This document shows, in pieces, positions 33,795 through 41,274 of a stretch of DNA of 43,359 bases; the first letter of the stretch is position 1; every line of letters begins with the position of its first letter. The notes beneath the pieces are model-generated. The model was given only the letters and a program-made list of their open reading frames with translations. It was not told the DNA's origin and did not search any database. This DNA is from Fidelibacterota bacterium UBA6531. Its GTDB lineage: Bacteria; Fidelibacterota; Marinisomatia; Marinisomatales; TCS55. The position numbers and the translations under genes are program-made. The stretch lies in the NCBI GenBank assembly GCA_002436185.1, contig DJKX01000010.1, forward strand, positions 1 to 43,359, read 5' to 3'.

Positions 33795-34976
33795 TTATCT
33801 TTCAACTAATGCCATTTTCTTGTTATACCAATTCATGAATGCTGAAGTTAACAGACTGAAAATCAGGTAAACGATCATGATAAACATAACACCTTCAATT
33901 GCCTGGCCTGTCTGATTTATTGCAGTTCCAGCCACTGAAACAAAATCCGGATACCCAATGGCAACTGCTAATGAACTGTTTTTCGTTAAATTGAGCATTT
34001 GGCTGGTTAATGGGGGTATAATAACGCGTAGAGCCTGCGGCAAAATAATCAAATTTAAGACCTGCCCAGGTTTAAGTCCGATGGCAACGGCAGCTTCCGT
34101 TTGACCCTTTGAAACCGCTTGTATTCCAGCTCGAACAATCTCTGCCACAAAGGCTGCTGTATAAAGGACCAGTCCAAGTAAGAGGGCAGCGAACTCAGGG
34201 CTGACAGTTAATCCGCCTTTAAAGTTGAATCCTTTTAGTGCTGGTACATTCATTTCAGTTGGCATACCACCGAATATCCAGGTTAAGAGGGGAAGACCAA
34301 TGATCAGTCCAATTGATGTAGAAAAGACAGGGAATGTCTGGCCGGTTTTATTCTGTCTGTTTTTAGCCCATTTTTTTATTAAATAAATGATAATAACAGC
34401 AAGAATAAGGGTTGCGGCCATATATTTATAAATTGGGTTGGCCGCAGGTATTCCAACAATCAAACCACGATTGCATATAAATAGTCCAGCTATCGGATTA
34501 AAGGCTTGCCGTGGTGATGGCAGTATTTCATAAAAGAATGCATACCAGAAAAATAATTGTAATAAGACTGGGATATTCTGGAAAATTTCAATATATGCAG
34601 TGGCGCATTTGTTTATTAACCAGTTTTTAGATAATCTGGCTATTCCCAAGAATGTTCCCAGTATAATAGTTAAAATAATACCAATAAAAGAGACGAGTAA
34701 GGTGTTTAAAAAACCTACAAAAAGTGCTTTAGAGTATTTGTCTGCAGCCGAGTATTCGATTATGGACTCACCAATTTCAAAGGATGCTTCCCTGTCTAAA
34801 AATTCGAAACCGGTGGCAATGGACTGCCGTTCTAAGTTAGCGGTTGTATTAGAGATTAAATACCAGGCAACAAAAGCAAAAAGACAAGCTGCGCCTACTT
34901 GATATAATATCGCCCGTTTGTCGGGATCATACCAGAATGATATGTGTGATGAAATATTATCAATATCTTTATTCAC
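33795..34976 (-). CDS. aapQ: Amino-acid ABC transporter permease AapQ
   Basis: A 393-residue permease partner of AapM, with the long AapQ/BztB architecture (N-terminal helix, periplasmic loop, then five to seven further segments). The EAA loop is QTEAAVAIGLKPGQVLNLII followed by LPQALRVIIPP. The frame is open to an ATG at 35033, but those first 19 codons would run through the hairpin at 35001-35037. I chose GTG 34976 because AGAAGG lies just upstream and ISFWYDPDKRAILYQ then begins near residue 12, as in known AapQ. The start is inference. It is the second gene of the operon. Confidence 0.9.
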   Translation of the reverse strand: MNKDIDNISSHISFWYDPDKRAILYQVGAACLFAFVAWYLISNTTANLERQSIATGFEFLDREASFEIGESIIEYSAADKYSKALFVGFLNTLLVSFIGIILTIILGTFLGIARLSKNWLINKCATAYIEIFQNIPVLLQLFFWYAFFYEILPSPRQAFNPIAGLFICNRGLIVGIPAANPIYKYMAATLILAVIIIYLIKKWAKNRQNKTGQTFPVFSTSIGLIIGLPLLTWIFGGMPTEMNVPALKGFNFKGGLTVSPEFAALLLGLVLYTAAFVAEIVRAGIQAVSKGQTEAAVAIGLKPGQVLNLIILPQALRVIIPPLTSQMLNLTKNSSLAVAIGYPDFVSVAGTAINQTGQAIEGVMFIMIVYLIFSLLTSAFMNWYNKKMALVER

Positions 34977-35000
34977 AATACCTTCTAAAAGCCCATAAAT

Positions 35001-35037
35001 AGTAATGGTGCAATTTGAAACAAATCGCACCATTACT
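35001..35037 (-). promoter_or_regulatory. 17-bp intercistronic hairpin between aapJ and aapQ
   Basis: On the minus strand AGTAATGGTGCGATTTG (35037-35021), loop TTT, CAAATTGCACCATTACT (35017-35001): 16 Watson-Crick pairs plus one G-U. The same position would be an A-C mismatch in plus-strand RNA, so the structure fits the operon transcript. No T-run follows, so it is more likely an mRNA stabiliser or partial terminator that keeps the binding-protein message in excess than a full terminator. Confidence 0.85.
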
Positions 35038-35054
35038 AATGTGAAAATTAAATT

Positions 35055-36068
35055 TTATTTAAATGGAGGAGAATACATCAAGCCACCATTGATCCACAGT
35101 GCATTAAGACCTCTTTCAAGTTTTAACGGAGTGTTCACGCCGACATTTCTTTCAAAAATCTCCCCGTAGTTACCTAAGGTTTTAATGATTTTGTATACGA
35201 AATCTTCATCAAGGCCCAACGCTTTTCCATTTCCTTTTGTAACGCCTAAGAATCTTTTGATTTTGGGATCATTGCTTTTCAACATGAAATCAACATTGGC
35301 TTGAGTGATTCCCATTTCTTCTGCATTAATCAGTGCAAGCGTTGAATAGTTCACGATATCTTTCCATTTGTTATCGCCATGTCTTACTGCAGGAGCAAGG
35401 GGCTCTTTTGAGATAATTTCAGGAAGAATCATGTAATCATCTGGGTTTGGAGCAACGGTACGGATGGCTGCCAATTGGGAAGCGTCTGTAGTGATGCAAT
35501 CGCATCGTCCTGCGAAAAATGCCTTGTTAAGCTCGGGAGTTGATTCGATCACAACTGGGTTCATTTTCATGCCATTGGCTCTGAAATAATCAGCTGCATT
35601 CAACTCGGAAGTTGTACCTGGAAGAACACATACAGAGGCACCATCAAGATCTTTGGCGCTTTTTATACCCAATTCTTTTGGTACAAGAAATCCCTGGCCG
35701 TCATAATAGTTAACAACACAGAAGTCCAGACCTAGCGCAGAGTCTCGACTTAAAGTCTGGGTACAATTTCTGAAAAGAACATCAATTTCGCCGGATTGCA
35801 ATGCTGTGAATCTTGTTTTCGCAGTAAGAGCGGTGAATTTCAGTTTGTCAGGTGTCCCAAATACCGCTATGGAAAGAGCTCTTGCACAATCAACATCTAA
35901 CCCTTGTTCAACGCCTTTTTCATTAACATTACCAAAGCCGGCAACGCTGCCATTATACCCTACTTGAATAAATCCTTTTGCTTTTACATCTTCAAGGGTT
36001 CCTGCCATGGCAAATGTTGACATCGCAAGAACGGTGACGCAAACAGCTAATACTTTAAATAACTTCAT
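35055..36068 (-). CDS. aapJ: Periplasmic general amino-acid-binding protein AapJ
   Basis: A 337-residue solute-binding protein of the AapJ/BztA type. Signal peptide residues 1-22 (hydrophobic core VLAVCVTVLAMSTFAMA, cleavage after AMA). The mature protein starts TLEDVKAKGFIQVGYNGSVA and has the family landmarks FTALTAKTRFTALQSGEIDV, RNCTQTLSRD and YDGQGFLVPKELGIKSAKDL, with several Cys likely forming disulfides. The related Rhizobium system takes up a broad range of L-amino acids (established). A strong GAAGGAGAG site lies 8 bases before the ATG. It is the first gene of the operon, followed by a stable hairpin. The 4-gene unit looks proteobacterial in type. Confidence 0.95.
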   Translation of the reverse strand: MKLFKVLAVCVTVLAMSTFAMAGTLEDVKAKGFIQVGYNGSVAGFGNVNEKGVEQGLDVDCARALSIAVFGTPDKLKFTALTAKTRFTALQSGEIDVLFRNCTQTLSRDSALGLDFCVVNYYDGQGFLVPKELGIKSAKDLDGASVCVLPGTTSELNAADYFRANGMKMNPVVIESTPELNKAFFAGRCDCITTDASQLAAIRTVAPNPDDYMILPEIISKEPLAPAVRHGDNKWKDIVNYSTLALINAEEMGITQANVDFMLKSNDPKIKRFLGVTKGNGKALGLDEDFVYKIIKTLGNYGEIFERNVGVNTPLKLERGLNALWINGGLMYSPPFK

Positions 36069-36113
36069 AGATAACTCTCCTTCATTTACATAAAATTAAT
36101 TAGTTATGGCCAA

Positions 36114-36233
36114 TTATCCACCCCGGAGGGCAATACGTTTCTGTTCGGTTTCTGCACGACCTAAGGCGATACCAAACACAATGCCAATGAGGATGGCGAT
36201 GAGCAATCGGTTTGATGATTTGTTTTTATTCAT
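36114..36233 (-). pseudogene. 39-codon ORF resembling the N-terminus of a DAACS cation symporter
   Basis: A minus-strand ATG-to-TAA frame encoding 39 residues. After a short polar, basic start it reads RLLIAILIGIVFGIALG, then a charged tail. That hydrophobic first helix is very like the first membrane segment of dicarboxylate/amino-acid:cation symporters (GltP/DctA), which are more than 400 residues. Nothing else of such a gene is present: 45 bases on, the aapJ ATG begins. I read it as a truncated symporter start, perhaps cut by arrival of the ABC cassette. Alternative: a genuine small single-pass membrane protein. There is no clear ribosome-binding site. Confidence 0.4.
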
Positions 36234-36478
36234 TTGGTAACTGGTTAATAATCTACAAGAAATATTTTAGGAGGACAATGTGTAAAATTCATACTGAAGT
36301 TAGTGTAATTGTGGGTATCCTGTTGGCTGTCGTGAGACATGTTAACTCGAAAAGCATTTACACTGACACATTCGTATAAAGCAGTCTCATCCAAGAACAA
36401 GTACATATAAATTGTCTTGAAAGGTTGCATAGTAGTGTTGGAATTTGCAGATGATAAAATTAATTTCACAGGCACAAG
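36234..36478. other. Intergenic stretch with no convincing gene
   Basis: 245 bases between the 39-codon ORF (minus) and the DUF885 gene (plus). A perfect AGGAGGA at 36269-36275 precedes an ATG at 36278 that opens only 33 codons (to 36379). The peptide has a short hydrophobic core (VSVIVGILLAVV) but no recognisable family. A minus-strand frame also crosses the stretch but runs into the DUF885 start. I see no RNA gene or terminator. Confidence 0.4.
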
Positions 36479-38233
36479 ATGAATCAAACGCCCCTAAAAT
36501 ATGTTATTTTTTTTACAGTTCTAGTAGCCTTAACTGTATATTTTATTATGTTGAATGCAGCTTCTTTTCGTTTTCATACCGTTCGGGATGATTTTATGGA
36601 CTGGCATTTCGCCAATAACCCCACTTCCGCCACGTGGATTGGCATACATGATTACGATGGCCGATTACCGGATATTAGTGCGAAAGGCCGTGAAAAAGAA
36701 CGTGTGCAATTGTTTGAAGTTAAAGAAAAGTTGGAAGCCATCGATGGTAAATCACTGAATGATAATGACCGCATCGACCGACAGATTTTGCTGGATATGA
36801 TCGAATCCAGCTTTTTTAATATGGATGAATTGCAGAGTTTTTCATGGAATCCACTGGAATACTTGTGGGGATTGGGTTACGCTTATGAAAGTTTGTTAGC
36901 CTATGATTTTGCTCCGGTAGAAGAACGGGCGGAGAATTTATCCAGACGATTTTTAGCCACATCTGAATATCTGGCTCACGCTCAAGAAAATCTGGTGGAA
37001 TTTCCTAAACCTCATTTGGAGACTGCCGTAAAGCAAGCCAAGGGGTTGGCGGGTATGTTCGATTCATCTATCCCGGAAATGGCAGAGAAGCTCAAAGATG
37101 ACTTTCGAAAGAATTTTGAACACAATGCAGGCTTGGCTAAACAAGCTTTAGAAGAATTCATTACATTTTTGGAAAGTCATCAGGATGATGAATCATTCAG
37201 GGATTTTAGAATTGGCCGGCAGCTGTATAATAAAAAATTATTTCATACACTTAAGGAAGGCGTTTCTGCGCCGGAAGTTTTGGAACGAGCAGAGCGTCAT
37301 TTACGTGTCGTTCAAAATGAGATGTTTGCCTTGGCAGAACCAATATACGCTGAATGGTTTGGAGAAACACCGGCTACAAATAGCCATGAAAATAAATTGA
37401 AAATGACGCGACGAGTATTGGACAAAATTGCTGAAGATCATGCACCGCGAGATCAGGTTGTGGAAGCAGCACGGGAGACCATCGCGGAGCTGGAGCAATT
37501 CATCCGAGATAATGATCTATTAACTTTAGATGATTCTAAACCATTGGAAATTCGAGAAACACCGGAATATCAGCGCGGTGTGAGTGGGGCGTCATTGCAA
37601 TCGCCGGGACCCCTGGAAAACAACTTACCTACTTTTTACAATGTGTCTCCTATTCCGGAAGATTGGACAGATGAACAAGCCAATTCGTTTTTGGAAGAAT
37701 ACAATACCATTTCCATGAAGATCTTGTCCATCCACGAAGCATTACCTGGGCATTATGTACAGCTCTATTACGCCAACCGCCACCCATCATTAGTCCGGGC
37801 ATCATTTGGTAGCGGAGTCATGATTGAAGGCTGGGCTCATTATACGGAAGACATGATGGTAAATGCTGGACTTGGCGGTGGCGATCCGCAATACAGCTTG
37901 GTGGAAAAGAAATGGAAACTTCGTGGTATCGCTAATGCCATCATAGATCAGAAGATCCATGCCGAACGCATGACAGAACAGAAAGCGCTGGATCTCATGA
38001 TCAATGAAACGTTTCAGGAAGAATCAGAAGCCAATGGAAAATGGCGTCGGGCTCAATTGACATCAACGCAATTGGCTACGTATTTTACAGGTTATATTTT
38101 ATTTTTGGAATTGTTGGAGGATTACAAACAACAGGAGGGAGATGATTTTGTTTTGAAGAAATTTCATGAAGAATTGCTTTCATACGGATCAATTCCCATT
38201 CGCTATATCCGCGAAATGATGATAAACGAATAA
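36479..38233 (+). CDS. DUF885 family metallopeptidase-like protein
   Basis: A 584-residue protein with an N-terminal signal anchor (YVIFFTVLVALTVYFIML). The body is the all-helical DUF885 fold. The diagnostic HEALPGHYVQLYYANRH contains an HExxxxH-type zinc site, followed by the distal Glu region GSGVMIEGWAHYTEDMM. The PSP motif ahead of it (NNLPTFYNVSPIP) is also typical. DUF885 proteins are related to M32-type carboxypeptidases and are presumed envelope peptidases; the substrate is unknown. It lacks the usual cleavable lipobox. A palindromic repeat unit lies directly after the stop, then an SSS symporter that may take up released products. Confidence 0.85.
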   Translation: MNQTPLKYVIFFTVLVALTVYFIMLNAASFRFHTVRDDFMDWHFANNPTSATWIGIHDYDGRLPDISAKGREKERVQLFEVKEKLEAIDGKSLNDNDRIDRQILLDMIESSFFNMDELQSFSWNPLEYLWGLGYAYESLLAYDFAPVEERAENLSRRFLATSEYLAHAQENLVEFPKPHLETAVKQAKGLAGMFDSSIPEMAEKLKDDFRKNFEHNAGLAKQALEEFITFLESHQDDESFRDFRIGRQLYNKKLFHTLKEGVSAPEVLERAERHLRVVQNEMFALAEPIYAEWFGETPATNSHENKLKMTRRVLDKIAEDHAPRDQVVEAARETIAELEQFIRDNDLLTLDDSKPLEIRETPEYQRGVSGASLQSPGPLENNLPTFYNVSPIPEDWTDEQANSFLEEYNTISMKILSIHEALPGHYVQLYYANRHPSLVRASFGSGVMIEGWAHYTEDMMVNAGLGGGDPQYSLVEKKWKLRGIANAIIDQKIHAERMTEQKALDLMINETFQEESEANGKWRRAQLTSTQLATYFTGYILFLELLEDYKQQEGDDFVLKKFHEELLSYGSIPIRYIREMMINE

Positions 38234-38234
38234 T

Positions 38235-38324
38235 GTCATACTAAAGGAACAAGATGACTGAAGTATCTCAAGCGATTGATTTATAAAACATACTCTTGAG
38301 ATTCTTCACTTCGTTTAGAATGAC
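38235..38324. repeat. Palindromic REP/MITE-like element
   Basis: The gap between the two genes is almost entirely one imperfect inverted repeat. The left arm at 38235-38272 begins GTCATACTAAAGGAA and ends TATCTCAAG. The right arm at 38295-38324 is, in reverse complement, GTCATTCTAAACGAA ... GAATCTCAAG. The left arm carries eight extra bases in its middle. The core resembles the GTCATTCTGAGCGAAGCGAA-type interspersed palindrome seen in many bacterial genomes. Likely a non-coding repeat copy; it may also form a hairpin ending the DUF885 transcript. Confidence 0.7.
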
Positions 38325-38332
38325 AAAATAAA

Positions 38333-39760
38333 ATGACATATTTTTCCATTATCCTACTTTATCTCTTCACTTTAATCGGTGTGGGGATATACAAATCCAA
38401 AAAGATTAAAACTCAAGCCGACTTTGCCGTGGCGGGGCGCAGTCTTTCTCCATGGGTTTTGGTGGGCACTATGCTGGCCACGTGGATCGGTACCGGCTCC
38501 ATTTTGGGCAATGCCGGAAAAACCTACGAAACGGGTATGGCCGCATTGATTCTACCTCTTGGTGGAACATTGGGAATTCTTTTACTGACGCAGATTGCTG
38601 GAAAAGTCCGCAGCTATGAAAAATACACTGTGCCTGAAATCATCGGCGATCGCTACGGCCCTGGAGCGCGACTCTTGAGCGTTATTGCGTTGGTTATGGC
38701 TTACATGGTTATCGTCAGTTACCAGTACAACGCCGGTGGTGCCGTCATTTCGACTATCCTCACGGATGAGAACGGCGTTTCTCTAATTTCATTGGAAATG
38801 GCCACGGTTGTTGCTGCGGTATTTATTATCGCGTATACCATGCTGGCGGGACTGGTGAGCGTGGCTTATACCGATGTGGGCAACGGCATTATTATGACCA
38901 TTGCACTCATTATTGCTTTTCCCATCCTCTGGTTCAAAGCCGGAGGCTGGAGTGGAATGGAGGTTGCTTTTGCCGGAATGGGTAAGAATCAGCATATGCA
39001 GTTTTTTGGTGTGTATTCCGGGATGGATATTATCAATTTTTGTCTACCTCCTTTTTTGCTGGTGTTGGGTGATGCCAATATGTACCAGAGATTTTTTGCT
39101 AGTAAAGATGCAAAAGGCGCCAAGTCTGCAACCAAATCACTTGTGTTTGCTGTGGTCATAATCGAATTACTCATTATTGCTTCAGCTTGGGTAAGTGCTT
39201 CCATGATTCCAGATGCAGAAGTGGGTAAACATGTGCTTATTTATGCAGCCCACAGATTCTTACCCACATTTCTGGGCGCTATCATGATGACGACGATTGT
39301 GGGTATTATTATATCCACGGCTGATTCTTATTTGCTGGTGCCGGCGACCACGCTCATGCGTGACATTTATTTAAATTATATAAACCCCAAAGCATCAGAA
39401 AAGAAAATTGTTCTATTGAGCCGGCTGTTGGTGTTGGCTCTGGGCATTGTTGCATTTATCGTTTCCAGAAGCTTTGCAGAATCGGAGGGCTTTTTTGAGC
39501 GTGCGCTTTATGCCTACACCATTTACGGGGCGGCTATTACACCTGTTTTAGTTGCAGCGTTATTTTGGAAAAATGCCACCAAAGAAGGCGCAGTGGCATC
39601 TATCATTTCCGGAACGGTGATAACACTGTTATGGAAAGAAGTGCCTGCATTGTGGACTTGGCTTCCGGGTGGTCTCTATGGTTCTGTGGATGAAGTTTTG
39701 CCAGCCATTTGCTGTTCTGTCATCGCCCTGGTGGGGGTGAGTTATGCGACAAAAAAATAG
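38333..39760 (+). CDS. Sodium:solute symporter family transporter
   Basis: A 475-residue, roughly 13-segment SSS-family carrier. The TM1-2 region KTQADFAVAGRSLSPWVLVG followed by TMLATWIGTGSILGNAG is diagnostic, as is STADSYLLVPATTLMRDIY further on. It differs clearly from the PutP-like protein at 3374 (GTGSILGNAGKTYETG in place of the SGESAWLL motif) and probably has another substrate. Its stop is directly abutted by the stop of the convergent GNAT gene (TAGCTA at 39758-39763), with zero spacing and no terminator between them. Confidence 0.88.
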   Translation: MTYFSIILLYLFTLIGVGIYKSKKIKTQADFAVAGRSLSPWVLVGTMLATWIGTGSILGNAGKTYETGMAALILPLGGTLGILLLTQIAGKVRSYEKYTVPEIIGDRYGPGARLLSVIALVMAYMVIVSYQYNAGGAVISTILTDENGVSLISLEMATVVAAVFIIAYTMLAGLVSVAYTDVGNGIIMTIALIIAFPILWFKAGGWSGMEVAFAGMGKNQHMQFFGVYSGMDIINFCLPPFLLVLGDANMYQRFFASKDAKGAKSATKSLVFAVVIIELLIIASAWVSASMIPDAEVGKHVLIYAAHRFLPTFLGAIMMTTIVGIIISTADSYLLVPATTLMRDIYLNYINPKASEKKIVLLSRLLVLALGIVAFIVSRSFAESEGFFERALYAYTIYGAAITPVLVAALFWKNATKEGAVASIISGTVITLLWKEVPALWTWLPGGLYGSVDEVLPAICCSVIALVGVSYATKK

Positions 39761-40378
39761 CTAGATCGTCTTTGCTAACGGAGGATTTTGTGTCTGGGTA
39801 AAATCCGGTTTTGGGCCCAAATCTCGGCTGTAATATTCAAAGGTAAATCCCGTACCCTGCCAATTATCCACCCGGTTAATGATCTTTATATCTCCGGTAA
39901 ATTTGGAAGACTTACCCAGCTTTACGTGACCTGTAATAAAGCGAATGCTGTCACGCTTCTTGGCCCAGCTTAAATAAACCCGTTTCAAAATTTTTGCGTA
40001 TCCGTTGCCCTTGTATTTATCCATAATGACAAATGCGTAGGTATAGAGGGTGTTGCCTTCACCAAAGTTTTCGTCCAAGCGAGCCCAAGGTTCAGATGAT
40101 AAATCTTCAATAGCTACACCGATAATAAAGCCGATGATTTCTCCACGGTAACGGGCGATGAATGGCAGAGAAGATGGTTTATTAAAATATTTGTGGATGG
40201 TGGCCTTGGAAAGAACGGCCTTTTCACCGTATTCATCTGACAAATGCTCGGAAATCCTGATAAGCTGGGGATAGTCATCCTCGCCCACGTGCTGCATAAG
40301 TTCGACCTGAAAAACACCGGACGAGGCAATGATTCGGGATTTAGAGCGGTGTTCAATATCAAGGGAAAGCTGTTTCAT
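39761..40378 (-). CDS. GNAT-family N-acetyltransferase
   Basis: A 205-residue protein with a GNAT fold. The beta-strand pair PFIARYRGEIIGFIIGVAIE precedes motif A, YAFVIMDKYKGNGYAKILKR, whose Lys-Gly-Asn-Gly-Tyr-Ala is the acetyl-CoA pyrophosphate loop. Motif B lies at TGFTFEYYSRDLG. An N-terminal region of about 45 residues precedes the domain. The acceptor substrate is unknown. It lies 6 bases after the methyltransferase upstream on the same strand, so the two are probably cotranscribed. Confidence 0.75.
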   Translation of the reverse strand: MKQLSLDIEHRSKSRIIASSGVFQVELMQHVGEDDYPQLIRISEHLSDEYGEKAVLSKATIHKYFNKPSSLPFIARYRGEIIGFIIGVAIEDLSSEPWARLDENFGEGNTLYTYAFVIMDKYKGNGYAKILKRVYLSWAKKRDSIRFITGHVKLGKSSKFTGDIKIINRVDNWQGTGFTFEYYSRDLGPKPDFTQTQNPPLAKTI

Positions 40379-40384
40379 TATCAG

Positions 40385-41041
40385 TTAGGTATCTCCAAGT
40401 ATAAACGTCAGCATGTACTGGTATGGCAGATCTTTTTGATGATCAGTTAATAAATAACCGGCTTTTCCCAGTTCCATTATAACATCTTCCGGTGAAAGTT
40501 TATGTTCATCGGGCGGACCCACAGGTAGATCACCTTTTCTGAAATCCACGATAACTAATTTACCGTCCTGTTTAAACTTTCTCTTTATATTTTTAAAGTA
40601 TTCCACTCGATCTTCAATATGGTGGTAGGTATTGCAGATGAACACAATGTCAACAGGTAAGGGAATCTTCGGGTCATGAAATTCTCCTAAAATACTTTTG
40701 AGGTTATGTATGCTTTCTTCTTGGGCACGATGATTCAAGTAATCTACCATATCTTTTTCAACGTCAACGCCAACCACATTTCCTTGGTGAACAACCTTTG
40801 CGAATCTAACTGGGAAATATCCCGTTGCAGAACCAATATCCACAATGATATCGTTAGGTTCGATATTCATGGATTGAATGACTAAATCCGGCTGCTGCCA
40901 TTCATCTCTATCGGGATTCTCAAATATCTTCGCCCATCGTTCTGCATCGCTAAAACTGTGTTTATTGGATTGATGTTTGTAATCATGTTCCTGGGCTGGG
41001 AAAAGTGTGGTTAACAAGAGAAATAAAAGAATTTTTTTCAT
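40385..41041 (-). CDS. SAM-dependent methyltransferase with a signal peptide
   Basis: A 218-residue protein. Residues 1-17 (MKKILLFLLLTTLFPAQ) look like a cleavable signal peptide. The rest is a class I methyltransferase: motif I IIVDIGSATGYFPVRFAK, acidic strand end VVGVDVEKDMVDYL, motif IV PVDIVFICNTYHHIEDR, and a later LVIVDFRKGD. Export would take it away from cytoplasmic SAM, so either the N-terminus is a membrane tether or the catalytic role is unusual. Similar exported predicted methyltransferases occur in other phyla. The substrate is unknown. Confidence 0.75.
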   Translation of the reverse strand: MKKILLFLLLTTLFPAQEHDYKHQSNKHSFSDAERWAKIFENPDRDEWQQPDLVIQSMNIEPNDIIVDIGSATGYFPVRFAKVVHQGNVVGVDVEKDMVDYLNHRAQEESIHNLKSILGEFHDPKIPLPVDIVFICNTYHHIEDRVEYFKNIKRKFKQDGKLVIVDFRKGDLPVGPPDEHKLSPEDVIMELGKAGYLLTDHQKDLPYQYMLTFILGDT

Positions 41042-41274
41042 TATTGAAATCCTATAATTTTTTCATTAATTGAACCTCGTAATTTAAGGATGGATTTATG
41101 TTAAAAAACTACATTGTCAGTTTGATAATTCCGTATTACCGGAGTAAAAAAAATCACAAGTACAATTAAATCTAAAGCAGTTGAAATGCTTAAATCATTC
41201 TATTCCTTCAGTTTGAAAGAAAATTCATGTTCGTTCTTCGAAGTTTGGTGGTAGGTACGGTAAATTCGCCGCCG
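41042..41274. other. Divergent intergenic region upstream of pyrF
   Basis: 233 bases between the minus-strand methyltransferase and pyrF, so it should hold promoters for both directions. I see no strong -35/-10 pair. An AAGGA-preceded ATG at 41098 opens only 23 codons and is not called. The pyrF frame is open through 41227-41274 without resembling the family. Confidence 0.5.

Noticed and set aside
34977..35033. N-terminal extension of the aapQ frame
   Set aside because: The codons are the arm sequence of the intercistronic hairpin; GTG 34976 has a proper ribosome-binding site.
36245..36487. Minus-strand 80-codon frame in the gap before the DUF885 gene
   Set aside because: It overlaps the DUF885 start, has no recognisable motif, an odd Cys/His/Asn-rich composition and no ribosome-binding site.
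41098..41169. 23-codon plus-strand ORF with an AAGGA upstream, ahead of pyrF
   Set aside because: Too short, no family resemblance, and the A+T-rich promoter region easily yields such frames by chance.
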